Shown here: positions 12,784-23,005 of the stretch, piece after piece
Numbering within the stretch: position 1 is the stretch's first letter
Layout: the number at the start of each line of letters is the position of its first letter
Assembly: GCF_028640845.1 (NCBI RefSeq)
Contig: NC_080540.1
Coordinates: 264,463,958 to 264,527,957, forward strand
Reading direction: 5' to 3'
DNA length: 64,000 nt
Source of the DNA: Ahaetulla prasina
Taxonomy: Eukaryota > Chordata > Lepidosauria > Squamata > Colubridae
Notes under the pieces: generated by a model
What the model was told of the DNA's origin: nothing
Database searches by the model: none
What the model saw: only the letters and a program-made list of their open reading frames with translations
Program-made: the position numbers and the translations under genes

Positions 12784-13209
12784 CGTGATTCTGACACTCG
12801 TCTACACATTCAGGCTGCTGGACCTCACAAGGAACTCCCAGCAAGAAGCAGCAGCATGAATACCGAAAATAAAAACAAAATAAAAACAAAAACATCAGTG
12901 GGTTGATGCTAAAAGAGAAATGCATCATGCCTTGGCAACAGCCCCAGAAATTACTCAGAAGAGGAGCAGTGATAGCAACTTCTATCAAGGTGATCTTATT
13001 GGTTGAGATAATTCTAGATGTGAGAACATGGTCCTAGTGATATTAGGTGCAAACTATGAAGTCATTTGTAGATTTAAACAGGCACTTTAAATTATACCTA
13101 GAAATGAATCTTGATACAATTTAGGAGACAAGATAGGGTTGAAATATCAGCTCTTTGAGGTACACTAGGTCAGGAGATATATATCACAATATACTAGAAT
13201 TCTGCATTT
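12784..13209. other. No recognised feature
   Basis: This may be a further decayed part of the LINE at 11860-12783, but no motif supports that. Confidence 0.35.
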
Positions 13210-13347
13210 ATATAGGCCAGGGATGGCGAACCTTTTTGGTGTTGTGTGCCAAAAATCTGAGCGTGCGAGCGCTCTCGCGCTCCCGTGTGCCAGCACCCAT
13301 AGTGTAATGGGCGCACCCATTTGCGCATGCATGCATGACAACCTGTT

Positions 13348-13656
13348 GTGCCTCGTCCGCTTTCCCCGCAGCCGGGCCCGTCTTATCTGCTTCCGAATGC
13401 TGAGGAATGTCCTAGCATGCCTCCTGGCCCTAGCCCTGGCTCCATGCCCAGACAGGCCGAGGAAGAAGAAGTGCCTCCAGCCCCCAGCCCTGGCTCCATG
13501 CCCAGGCAAACGGAGCAATTAGACCCCTCCCCCTCCCCCACAGCATGTGAGCCTGAGGAAGGTCAATTACCAACAGCTGCAGACTGGAGTGACCCTCGCT
13601 TCAGGAGAATTGATAGGCAGCGGCAACAGAAGGAAGGGAGGGGCAGGCCTGGATAA
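13348..13656 (+). CDS. U3-region open frame of solo LTR (Pro/Glu-rich)
   Basis: A 102-codon open frame begins with GTG at the fifth base of the LTR and ends about 30 bp before the TATA box. The product is Pro/Ser-rich, then acidic, and ends in a basic stretch (WSDPRFRRIDRQRQQK). The same layout and a related ending (WSDERLRRHDRRAQQK) occur in the LTR at 48687. The likeliest explanation is that the last ORF of the parent element runs from the internal region into the 3' LTR, so in a solo LTR only its tail remains. No start codon of its own needs to be functional. Function unknown. Confidence 0.45.
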   Translation: MPRPLSPQPGPSYLLPNAEECPSMPPGPSPGSMPRQAEEEEVPPAPSPGSMPRQTEQLDPSPSPTACEPEEGQLPTAADWSDPRFRRIDRQRQQKEGRGRPG

Positions 13657-13686
13657 GTGCTGAGTCATGGAGCCACACCCCATGGC

Positions 13687-13696
13687 CTATATAAAG
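13687..13696 (+). promoter_or_regulatory. LTR TATA box
   Basis: CTATATAAAG lies about 345 bp into the solo LTR. The corresponding CTATAAATAG is found about 295 bp into the LTR at 48687. Confidence 0.6.
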
Positions 13697-14479
13697 GATC
13701 TGTTTTCTGGCATTCTCTGAGTTAGGCAAAGTCTACCTTATCTTGCTGAAGTCACTTTCTGGTCTCCTGCCTGCCTTGAGAACTTTGCTAGGACTTTGGC
13801 AGAGCTGCAGAGGCACGCCTGATTCGGATTTCCCTGACCCGGCCGTCAGCGGAGGAGTGGGACACGACACAACCCATCACACTCTCTGTGCGCATGCACC
13901 CCCCATTGCGCATGTGTGCATCCCACTTTTTCCAAGAGAGCCTCATAACAGAAGACAACCAGTTACCGGTTCGTTCCCTGGCGTGACAGTTGTTTCCCAG
14001 CCGGCAGCAGCTCTTTCAGCCCCGCCACTTTGGCAGTGCCATGTGCCAGCTGGGGAAGTTCAGCCCTCCATCTCGGGCCCTGCATGCAGCCTGCAACCAG
14101 AAGATGTGTCACCCAGTGCAGCGCTCTTCCCTGAGGGCTGCCTGCTCATCCACCCACCAGCCGACTGGGCTGGATGCAGCGTGTCACCTTGTGCCCATCC
14201 TTGTTCTCCTCCTGCCTGGCTGCTGGTTCCTTGACGTGAGCAGAGGCTGCTGGTTGGAGCGAGGGGAACTACAATTCTGGCCTGCCATGGTTGCGAGTTT
14301 CAAGGCATAGCTAGAATTGGAAGAAAAGGCTGTGTGGCTATGGCGGAAAGAACCGGAGCAACACCCAGCAGCTTGGATGAGAAGATGCGAGCGAGGCGGC
14401 AGCTGCTCTCACTGGTAACTAAGCCCACCACGCCAATTTGTGGGCTCAGTTTCAGATGAGAGCAGCTGCTGCCTCAGTC

Positions 14480-15950
14480 AGTGCAAGGTGACGCAGTGCT
14501 TCCAGGCCAGTTGGGACATGGACCTGAGAGCCACAGGGGGATGGCTTGCCTGAAAGAACTATGGTAGAGCCTTGCAGCTTTATCTGCCTCCTTGCCTCTG
14601 GGTAAGGCCCCTCCTCCTCTCCCCTTCCCCTTCCAGCAGTGTACTGTTTTTCCAAACACCCGGGCCAGGCCTGTCAGCAATTCCCAGGGAGTCACCCCGA
14701 TCGAGGAGCTCAGGCTGTATCCCGTGGTTTGCATAAATCTCTCCCTCCCCTTTCAAAATAGCCACCCAGCACTTCCCTTGGGCTCTTTTTCCGAGAATGT
14801 GGGGGGGAGCGTAGAGGCCAGTGCGCCGGCGGAGACGGGCTTTGTTCTGAGCTCAGCTTCATTCTGCTGAGACCTGAACCCTTGCCAGGACTTCTCCCCG
14901 CTGGCACCCTGCGCCTTTGCTGCCTCGGTCGGAGCCTGATTCCAAAAGCGGCCCAGGGAAGTGCAGAGGTCAGGACTCGGTTGATGAAGCGGGTGCTACG
15001 CAGGGGACGTAAGGCAAGGCGCTGCCACCCGAAAACACTGTTGCCGCGATCTTGGCAAGCATTTTGGGCAGCAGGGCTGCAATCCCCTCCCCGAATTTCA
15101 GGTGGCAGATCTAGCCAGGAGGAAAGAGAAAGTGAGTGTGTGGAGAAGGAGGAGGAGGATGTGCAACTCTGCAATGTGTATTCCAGGGAGCAAAGCTTTC
15201 TCCTGCCTTCTGTGTCTTCTTCGATCTCCACACTTCCTCCCCCGATCAAGTCCTAGCTTTCTTCTGCCTTCTCTGATCTCCACACTTTCCCACCCCCCAT
15301 CAAGTCCTAGCTTTCTCATGCCTTCTCCGATCTCCACACTTCCTCCCGAGATCGTGGCAACAGTGTTTTCGGGTGACAGCGCCTTGCCTTAAGCCCCCTG
15401 CGCAGCACCCACTTCACCAACTGAGTCCTGACCTCTGCGCTTCCCTGGGCCGCTTCTGGAACCAGGCTCCTACCAAGGCAGCGAAGGCGCAGAGCGTTTG
15501 CCAGGAAGCCTGGCACCCAGTGGGTAGGAGTCCAGGCAAGGGTTCGGGTCACAGCAGAATGAACAACCAAAGCCTGTCTCCACTGGCGCGCTGACCTCTA
15601 ACCCCCCCCCATTTCTCAGAAGAAGAGCTGCTTGCCGACCCTGAGCACCCGAGGAAAGTGCTGGGTGGCTATTTTGAAAGGGGAGGGGGTGGTTTATACA
15701 AGCCATGGGATACAGCCTGAGCCTCCTCGATCGGGGTGCCTTGCTGGGAATTGCTGCCCGGCCTGGCCCGGGTGTTTGGAAAAACAGTACACTGCTGGAA
15801 GGGGAAGGGTAGAGGAGAAGGAGAGGCCTTACCCAGAGGCAAGGGGGCAGATGAAGCTGCAAGGCTCTGCCATAGTTCTTTTGGACAAGCCACCCCCTGT
15901 GGCTCTCAGGTCCCTGTCCAAACTGGCCTGGAAGTGGCGCATCACCTTGT
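14480..15950. repeat. Long imperfect inverted repeat (~0.6-kb arms)
   Basis: The left arm (about 14480-15055) and right arm (about 15350-15950) are reverse complements with substitutions and small gaps. Matching landmarks are 'agcagtgtactgtttttcca' at about 14635 against 'ggaaaaacagtacactgctg' at about 15778, and 'cactgttgccgcgatc' at about 15038 against 'gatcgtggcaacagtg' at about 15350. The spacer is about 300 bp. A transcript across it could fold into a long hairpin. Confidence 0.8.
15215..15355. repeat. Short tandem repeat, ~60-bp unit
   Basis: About two and a half copies of a unit containing 'gatctccacacttcctccc' followed by 'gatcaagtcctagctttct'. It lies in the spacer of the large inverted repeat. 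Confidence 0.75.
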
Positions 15951-17264
15951 GCCCACTATCGTGGCAGCGGATGCTCTTGCAGGTAACTGAGCCTGCAAAT
16001 TGGCCCCTCCTAGGCCAGGAGAAGAAGCCAACCACCCTCCGCCTGGGTCGTCTGAGAAGGGGCAGGCAGAACGGCTAGCTGCCTTGCCTTACAACTCCCG
16101 CGCAGCGCCAGAAACCGTGATGCTCTTGTTTTTCCTCTGCAAGCCCCGTTTTTGTAATCGGGTAGGCAGCGGAGATCTCCAGGCAGTGAAGATTGTGGCA
16201 ACAGTGTTTTTGGGTGGCATTGGGCATGGTGGGGGCTTGGTGATGGGCCCAATCTGCACTCGACCCCAGCTGCTGCGCTGCCATCCAAGCCAGGCTCTCT
16301 GGCCGTACGCCGGGGAAGGAGCCGCGGGTGCGGCAACCTCCCGCCCTGTCAGCAAATGCTGCCCCATGCGCCTGAGCCGGCTGATCGCTCTTCCCTTCCC
16401 CCTGCAGCTGCCACTGCTGGTACGGGCGACCTGCACAGCTGGTTGAGCGAGCCAAGAGGGGCGTTTCGGCCCTGCTTTGATGGCGGCCACAGGATCATCT
16501 GCGCAGGCAGCCCACCACCACCTTGCCCTCTCCGGCTGCCAAAGCCCTGCCAGCCACACCTGCTCAGCCTGTGGCTCCCAGTGGGGAGGAGCTCAGGCAA
16601 GCCTGCGTGGTGGTGCCAAAAGCGCTGCTGCCGGCTGGGGAATGAAAGCTTCCAGAAGGGAGGAGTCCAGGCCATGGGGTCATCTGTGCAGGCAGCCCAC
16701 CACCACGACCCCGCCCTCACTGGCTGCTGGTCCACCATGCTCCAGACCACCAGGAACCACACAAGAAGCCCACGTGGGCAGGGAGAGAGGGAAGCCCCAG
16801 CTTACTTTGCTCCCTTAGGAAGCGACCGCTGGGATCCCCTCTCTGCATGTTTTGGCACACACGCCTGTTGCTAGTCTTCGTGCGCGCATGCATGCCAGAA
16901 ATTAGACCAGCTGGCCGGTGCACATGTGCACTCTGGAAACAGGAAGATCATCTTCCTGGAACACGCATGTGCAATGGGCAGCTGCTCTTCTGGTTTTCAG
17001 CACGCTGGCCAACGCACCAGAACCCAGAAGAGCAATGGGCCATGGCTCCGCGTGCCTGGAGAAATGGCTCTGCGTGCCACTTCTGGCACACATGCCATAG
17101 GTTCGCCATCACGGATATAGGCCATTCATTCATTCATCCATCAATTCATATGAAAAAATTATATGGCCACCTATCAAAGCATGTGACTGGGTATAAGCAG
17201 AATAAAAAAATTCATTAAAATGTAAGTACAGTAGCTGAGCTAAAACAACAAACACCATCAACAT

Positions 17265-17400
17265 AATAGCAATAACTTAAACTTACATACCGCTTCACAG
17301 TGCTTTACAGCCCTCTCTAAGCAGTTTACAGAGTCAGCATATGCCCCCAACAATCTGGGTCCTCAAGATAATCAAGGTATCAACTACGCAACCAAGACAA
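17265..17400 (-). mobile_element. tRNA-derived SINE, 3' part
   Basis: The stretch 'cagtgctttacagccctctc' to 'caacaatctgggtcctca' is shared with the SINE copies at 52061 (same strand) and 59036 (opposite strand). The tRNA-like head is missing. Confidence 0.75.
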
Positions 17401-20195
17401 CAGGCTTGGCAACAAAATCAGTTTAAGGCTACATTATACAAACTTGAAAACCTGGCAGCATTTTCTCTTCTCCATTTATTATTTAGTTATTAAATTTATA
17501 TGGCAACCATTTCACTGTTGAAGCAACTCTCTTACATCAAAGAGAGTCAACACAGGGCAATATTAGTTTCTTTCTCACATTTAGTTTCTGGCCACATCTT
17601 CATTGTCATAGCTAAACTCTTCAATCCTCTTACCAATAATATAATACATTTATTGTAAAATTTATTTCTCTGTACTTCATCTGTAATGTCCCAGGAACAT
17701 CTGCAGCTATATGAAGCATGACTTGGGAGGTGGAAATATGTTTCTATGGCTATTTTCTCTAGTTATGCCATAATCTGTACCTTATGCAAAGGAACAGTAC
17801 TATTAAAAGGCATATTAAAGGTGATTTTCCTACCTCCAGAAAAGTCTTGATTGCAATCATTAACCAAACTGTCTAGATTCCATCGAAGTTTTTATGACGG
17901 TATGCAAGATGGCAGACAGGAAATCAGTATCCCCAAATGATTTGCTTTTAACACCAATTTCAACTAGCAAATGGATATAGAAACAAATCAATTTTTCAGT
18001 TTCAGAAAATTTTCTTCTCCACAGCCCATCACAAATTTAAATATTCATTGATTCACTGCTGCCTCCTGTTATCCGTGCAATCCAATGAAATATGCTTCTA
18101 AAAGGATTTTTGCATGGAAAGTATTCATCCATTCACAATGTTAAAATGCTCCCTTTAAGATGAATAAGCAGTTCAGAGTTAACTGCAGCATAGATCCAAG
18201 GTTGTTTAGAAACTTTTAGCAGCTTCAGACTTCACGGCAAGAGATGGAAAGAAAAATAGCTTATTTGATATATGCCTACACTTAAAGAGGTAGAAATAAT
18301 GTAATTGCTGCTGTTAGATTGAGTGATAATATTCAGCCTGAAAGTAGAAATATTTCTGAGTTTTCTAAGAAGCACAAGTGCTAGACCATGACCTCAATTT
18401 ATATATATGCAGAAAGGTTAGTTTTAAGAATCTGAGAAAATGTTTCAAATGGACTTATTGTTCAAAGCACAATGTGATTAATACATGCAGTTCGAACAAA
18501 ACCCTTTTTGGTTTTGCATTTTGGCTCCCCAAACCTTGGCTTTGACCTTAACATCTCATAATTTTCTTTAAGTGTGTTTTTATTTTCTTGTTTATTGTTG
18601 TTCAGCGATAGATCTTTCTATAAAAATTTTAAACAGAGTTTGCAGTGTAGCATTGGCTCAGTAAAAATAGCACATTGGTGCTTGCTATCTTGAAGAATGT
18701 ACTTTCCATGATTATGCATTAAAGAGTATTTACTTACAGTATTGATTTAGGAAACTCAGAATTTCAATTTATTTAACATTATAGAACATGCCTTTCCAAA
18801 AGAAAGCAACATTTGCATATTTTGTCGTTTAATTTAAGCTATGTCTAAATGGAAACAAAAAAGGGAAACTACATAGATGAAGCAACCATGTTGATTCCTG
18901 CAATATTGCCATCACTTTTCTTCATCACTAGTTCAGGTAATGGAAAATGTAATTCAAGGCAATGCTTCCTGGAGTTAGGAAAAATCGTCATCATCGTCAG
19001 CAGCAGCAGCAGCAGCAGCACAAACAATAACAACAAAGCTTACTACTCAGAATGATAACTTTTTGAAAAATTTGCAAAGTGCTCTACAATATTTTTTCCC
19101 TCTGTGCTGATGATTTGGGCATAAAATGGCTGTCTCTCATTATTATCTATATGTATCTCTGCATGAACCTATAAAATAAAGCTGACTAACAACGACAGGC
19201 TGAGTTTTCCATCCTTCAGGAAACTGACACAGGATATAGGTTCACTGGAAAAGCAAATACTAAAAGCTTTTCTATTAAAATGCATTTGAAATATTACAAC
19301 AAATTGAATCCTTTACTGATTAGCAAGCACCACTCCTGGGTGTTTATCAAGAAGCAGTTTAAACAATTGCAGATGGGGATTTTCTATTCTCAGGCTATGT
19401 TGCTGCAAAAGTGGCTGAATTCTGCAAGGTTGTGTTGTATGAAAAAAGATTGGTAGTCATTGCCTTAACCATTTCCTTGTGTATCAGAATGGTGGTATTG
19501 GTGGAAAGATCTGCAATAGACCACATAAGAGTTTTGACTGCTCTGTCAAACAAACGTCTGCTTGCTTAGGGGAGTTTTGTTCCTGCGGTGGTTGTGGCTG
19601 GGGAGTGGGGGACAGAAATGTGTGTTGTTTTGAAACTGAGGAGGTAGAAGAGATACTCATTGATGTCTAGCTGACTAAGAAGAGAAAGACTTGTTGGGCC
19701 TTTAATTGTCAGTAAGTCCTCCAGATCCATGAAGAAGTAAATATGCCAATTCTAGTAAGGCTTTAGTAATCTTAGACTCGAGGATAGTCAAGTCAGGTTG
19801 TGCTTTGTCTTCATTGTAAAGTTGGATGATTTAGTTAAATGGGAGATGATCATCTAGAAATATGCTAAGCTGATGAGTATAAATAGAATGGGATAAAAGA
19901 AAACTTTGGGCTCCTTCAACAAAATTACTCCAAACTTGACATGGTAATTCTTAAGCCAATTCATAAGTGAGTTAGTTGTTTCATATCTGAATCACTGAGA
20001 TAAGAGCATCTATCTATCAGACTAGTTCTTAATAGTTAGAATTCAGTGTTGGACACTGTGAAATACATATCTAATTAGAAATAAGTCTACGGCTGCTTGT
20101 GTAGGCAAGTACAATGCTGAACGGATGTAATTAAAACTGATCTAGCAAGAATGATTATGATTATTATATTTTTATATGGATATACATATAATTCA
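17401..20195. other. AT-rich DNA, no recognised gene
   Basis: The only structured element is a (CAG)8 run at 18998-19021. Open frames at 18849 and 19479 have no family motifs. Confidence 0.45.
18998..19021. repeat. (CAG)8 microsatellite
   Basis: Eight uninterrupted CAG units, preceded by TCATCATCGT. No coding context supports a polyglutamine or polyserine tract. Confidence 0.9.
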
Positions 20196-20352
20196 TGGCT
20201 GCACAACAGTATTCCTGCCTCCTGTTTTCTTCACAGCAACCCTGTGATGTGGATGGGGCTGAGAGAGAATGTGACTGATCTAAAGTCACCCAGCCAGCTT
20301 TCATGAATAAGGGAGGCCTCGAGCTCACAGGTTCTTAGTGTCTTACAAATTG
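20196..20352 (-). mobile_element. tRNA-derived squamate SINE, partial
   Basis: The text 'cacagcaaccctgtgatgtg' through 'aaagtcacccagccagcttt' to 'gagctcacaggttcttag' is the reverse complement of the SINE type whose head is seen at 32461-32530. Part of the tRNA-like head is missing. Confidence 0.6.
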
Positions 20353-21601
20353 ACCACGAACCTTTCCTCTTCTTATAAAACAAACAAAATGCCATTTTCA
20401 AAAAGGGAAGTGGTGAACCACATTTGAAAAGATGTACTTTTAAATATCCGGAGTGCTCTATAGGTATACCACTTCCCTTTTTATTATAAAAAAGGCAAGT
20501 ATCTTTAAGTACAAAAGTTGTCATTTTCCAGAGTGCAGTCAGTTGTCTGAAATCCCACTGTTCACATGATTCCACATCTATTAGTCAATAGAGGTTTTCA
20601 TTGGAGGTGTTGCCATGCCTATACTTCCAGGTTCAGAAATACAAAAGGCATAAGAAATTATTACTCCAGCAATGCTCAAACCAAGTGAGAGATTTAACTG
20701 TTCCAGAGGCAGGCTGGTATCTCGGCTCCATGTCAAAACATAAATACAATAGTCTTGTGTCCTATCCTTCGTGAATCAAGATAACTATAAGTTTGGTAGA
20801 AAATCAAAGTAAGTCCTCTTTTATAGGAGCTAAATGGTGAGTTTGACATAATAGGTTGCTAAAATAGAAATTTACTATTAGTGCAAAATTTTTTTATAAT
20901 TCATACACTTGTGTTCCATATAGTGCTATTCAGAATACAGACTAGAATGATCTGTAACTGATAAAAATATCAAAAATATGTAGAATAGATGTCAGGCCTG
21001 GAAGCCATCTTTTGCATTGGGCCCTCAGGCCTGCCACATTTACTACTGTGGGAATTATGTAACTCCAATTCTTAAAGAATTTTTAAATGAGTTATTAGGA
21101 GCATTTCAAAATGCTGTTATTACTCTATAAGGCTCTAGGTAGTTTAGAATCCAAGTATTTAAAATTCTCCAGCATCAACTGCAGCAAAATTAGCCTGGGA
21201 CTAATTTGCATCAGGTCTGTTGCTACGGTGTACCGTTTAATTATCTGGAGTAGGGTTTTTTCAATTCCAGGGTGCCAGTCATGGAACTCCTCAGGAAAGT
21301 ATGGCTGACGCTATCTAGATTTAGCTATTGACTGAAAATATAATTGGTCATGACCACATGAGCATTTGCAAATAGTAATAGAATGTCTTCTTATTGCTTT
21401 GTTTATTGTAATTATTCAATACTCTGCCCTAAGCTCTCTAGGAAGTGTTAATTAGAGATACATTAATAACAAATTACTAGCCAGCCAACTCCAGTGAACA
21501 CTATTGTTTAAAATATTGTTAAAATCCAACAGGGATATTATATTGTGATTCTATACTACTATAAATAAAGTGATAGCAGAAAAGAAAATGTTTACAACAT
21601 G
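20353..21601. other. No recognised gene
   Basis: Nothing here can be supported. The 'tgtcaggcctggaagcc' text near 20990 looks LTR-like at its start, but no matching end or duplication was found. Confidence 0.4.
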
Positions 21602-21609
21602 GTTCTATG

Positions 21610-21940
21610 CAGCGAAATCCTCTGAAGTCTGCTACCAAGCATATGCTTTGCATGCACACCTGAGGCACACCCGCACAGCGCTAAAACAGGAACACTTTGA
21701 AGCCTTCCAAGTCTGAAAAGGTAAATAGAACAGCGGGGCGGGGGGGGGGGGAATCTGCTGAGTCACACAATTTAGATTAGCTAGAAAGCAGAAAATCCGA
21801 TGATTCTAGCTAATACAAATCACGGGTCACTGCTGATCACCGCTCAGCTGATCATCGTAAATACTGGTTCACCCAAACCGGTAGCATTTTTTACTATCAG
21901 TTCAGGAGAACTAGTCCAAACCGGTAGCATTTCACCCCTG
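21610..21940 (-). mobile_element. 331-bp hAT-type MITE
   Basis: The right end, reverse-complemented, reads CAGGGGTGAAATGCTACCGG, nearly identical to the left end of the hAT copy at 34807 (CAGGGGTGAAATGCTCCCGG). The left end is CAGCGAAATCCTC. Perfect 8-bp duplications GTTCTATG flank it at 21602-21609 and 21941-21948. The interior is short, includes a (G)n run at 21738-21751, and has no transposase. Confidence 0.85.
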
Positions 21941-22325
21941 GTTCTATGTAAAGAAAATGAACTGATAAAATTCCACATCCTTCCTTTTGAAATCTGTTTC
22001 TTGGTGAAAAGCACTTTATTAGTGCAATATGGAAATGTGCAGTTATCTTTATAGTTTTATTGTATATTTACAATTTAAACAATAAAACTGAAACTAAAAA
22101 AAGAATTAAAAGAAAAAAATAGTTCAGAAAAGAGAGAAGACAGAAAGTATAAAAAATGTATATTTGATAACATGTATAAATAATTTTAGTTACGTATCAA
22201 CCTAAAATACAACAAATGTGCTTTAATTTATCATACAAATGTAGTGGGCTATGATTTTTTCCCCCTGCATCTGGAGAAGTAATTTTGAAAGTTAAATCTT
22301 TGTTTTAAACCTGTAGTTGGCTTGC

Positions 22326-23005
22326 ACAGATGTAGCTGTATGCAAAAAGTTTAGAAACCTTCATCAAATTGTATATTTTAAAGAAACCATGAAGAACAGA
22401 ACTTAAACCACAACTGCTCTCAACAAATTTGAGATGTTTCTATATTTATCGGTACAAAGCACATTGCTTCAAAATGTGCCAAGTTATCAAATTTTTGCAT
22501 GCTTTAAATCAGTTTTTAATTTTTAAAAACTTTTTAAACAATTTTTAACTTTTAAATTTTTAAATTTTTAACTTTTTTTAAACAATTTTTAACACTTATC
22601 AAATTAAGATGTGCGAACTTCAAATTCTAGAAAAAGTTGCTGGTGGGGGAATTCTGGGAGTTGAAGTCCACACATCTTAAAAAGTTTGAGAAATACTGTT
22701 TTAGATGATGATGAATTTTAGGATAATCTATCTGTTGAATAGGCAGTGCCAGTCTATAACACCTGATGGAAAAGCCAAGTTTTATAGCTTTCCAGCAGGC
22801 TAAGACAGGCTGTCCACTGTTCCATTAATGTCCCACAGTCAGTGAAGAAATTCATGCTGAAAAGTGATTGGATATTTCAGCAACATGATGAGCTGAAAAG
22901 ACCTGCCACCAAATCAACCATGAAGTACTTTGCAGAGAAAAAAAAACCCTAAAGGTTTTAGAATGGCTTTCAGAGTCTCCGGACAAAAGTAATTGAACTG
23001 CAGGC
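22326..23005 (+). mobile_element. Tc1/mariner-type transposon remnant
   Basis: 22333-22360 (TGTATGCAAAAAGTTTAGAA) resembles a Tc1-type terminus. 22862-22985 translates to a decayed Tc1 transposase segment: WIFQQHDE, then KSTMKYFAEKK and KVLEWLSESPD, where the family has WxFQQDNDPKHTAKST...KVLEWPSQSPDLNPIE. The expected acidic residue after 'FQQ' is displaced and the NPIE block is lost. The middle holds a separate MITE (22605-22705). No right terminus is recognisable. Confidence 0.65.
22605..22705 (-). mobile_element. Short palindromic MITE nested in Tc1 remnant
   Basis: 'aagatgtgcgaacttcaaat' at 22606 and 'gttgaagtccacacatctt' at 22661 are imperfect inverted repeats. The sequence continues into 'agtttgagaaatactg', the end of a widespread squamate inverted-repeat element. 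Confidence 0.55.

Larger units (their letters stand above)
13344..13869 (+). mobile_element. Solo LTR inside the 3.9-kb hAT element
   Basis: The 526-bp unit starts TGTTGTG, ends in CA, and is flanked by the 5-bp duplication CAACC (13339-13343 and 13870-13874). A TATA box (CTATATAAAG) lies at about 13687-13696. It matches the solo LTR at 48687-49237 in length, start sequence, position of the open frame and TATA placement. A 5-bp duplication fits Ty3/Gypsy-type or some endogenous retroviral LTRs; without an internal region I cannot choose. It lies inside the hAT element, so it was inserted after that element formed, or was carried along with it. Confidence 0.75.
13218..17114 (+). mobile_element. 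3.9-kb GC-rich non-autonomous hAT element
   Basis: The left end is CAGGGATGGCGAACCTTTTT and the reverse complement of the right end is CCGTGATGGCGAACCTATGG, so the terminal inverted repeats match over about 15 bp. Both sides carry the identical 8-bp duplication ATATAGGC (13210-13217 and 17115-17122), diagnostic of hAT insertion. The interior is strikingly GC- and CpG-richer than the surroundings, contains a solo LTR (13344-13869), a long inverted repeat (about 14480-15950), a short tandem repeat (15215-15355) and a diverged internal repeat (16474-16560 versus 16668-16740). No hAT transposase was seen. The many long open frames on both strands reflect GC richness; none shows a family motif. 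Orientation is arbitrary. Confidence 0.85.

Noticed and set aside
13743..16923. Many open frames of 60-180 codons on both strands within the GC-rich hAT
   Set aside because: High GC lowers stop-codon frequency; frames overlap on both strands and show no family motifs.
20990..21080. LTR-like start 'tgtcaggcctggaagcc'
   Set aside because: No matching end, TATA box or duplicated flank.
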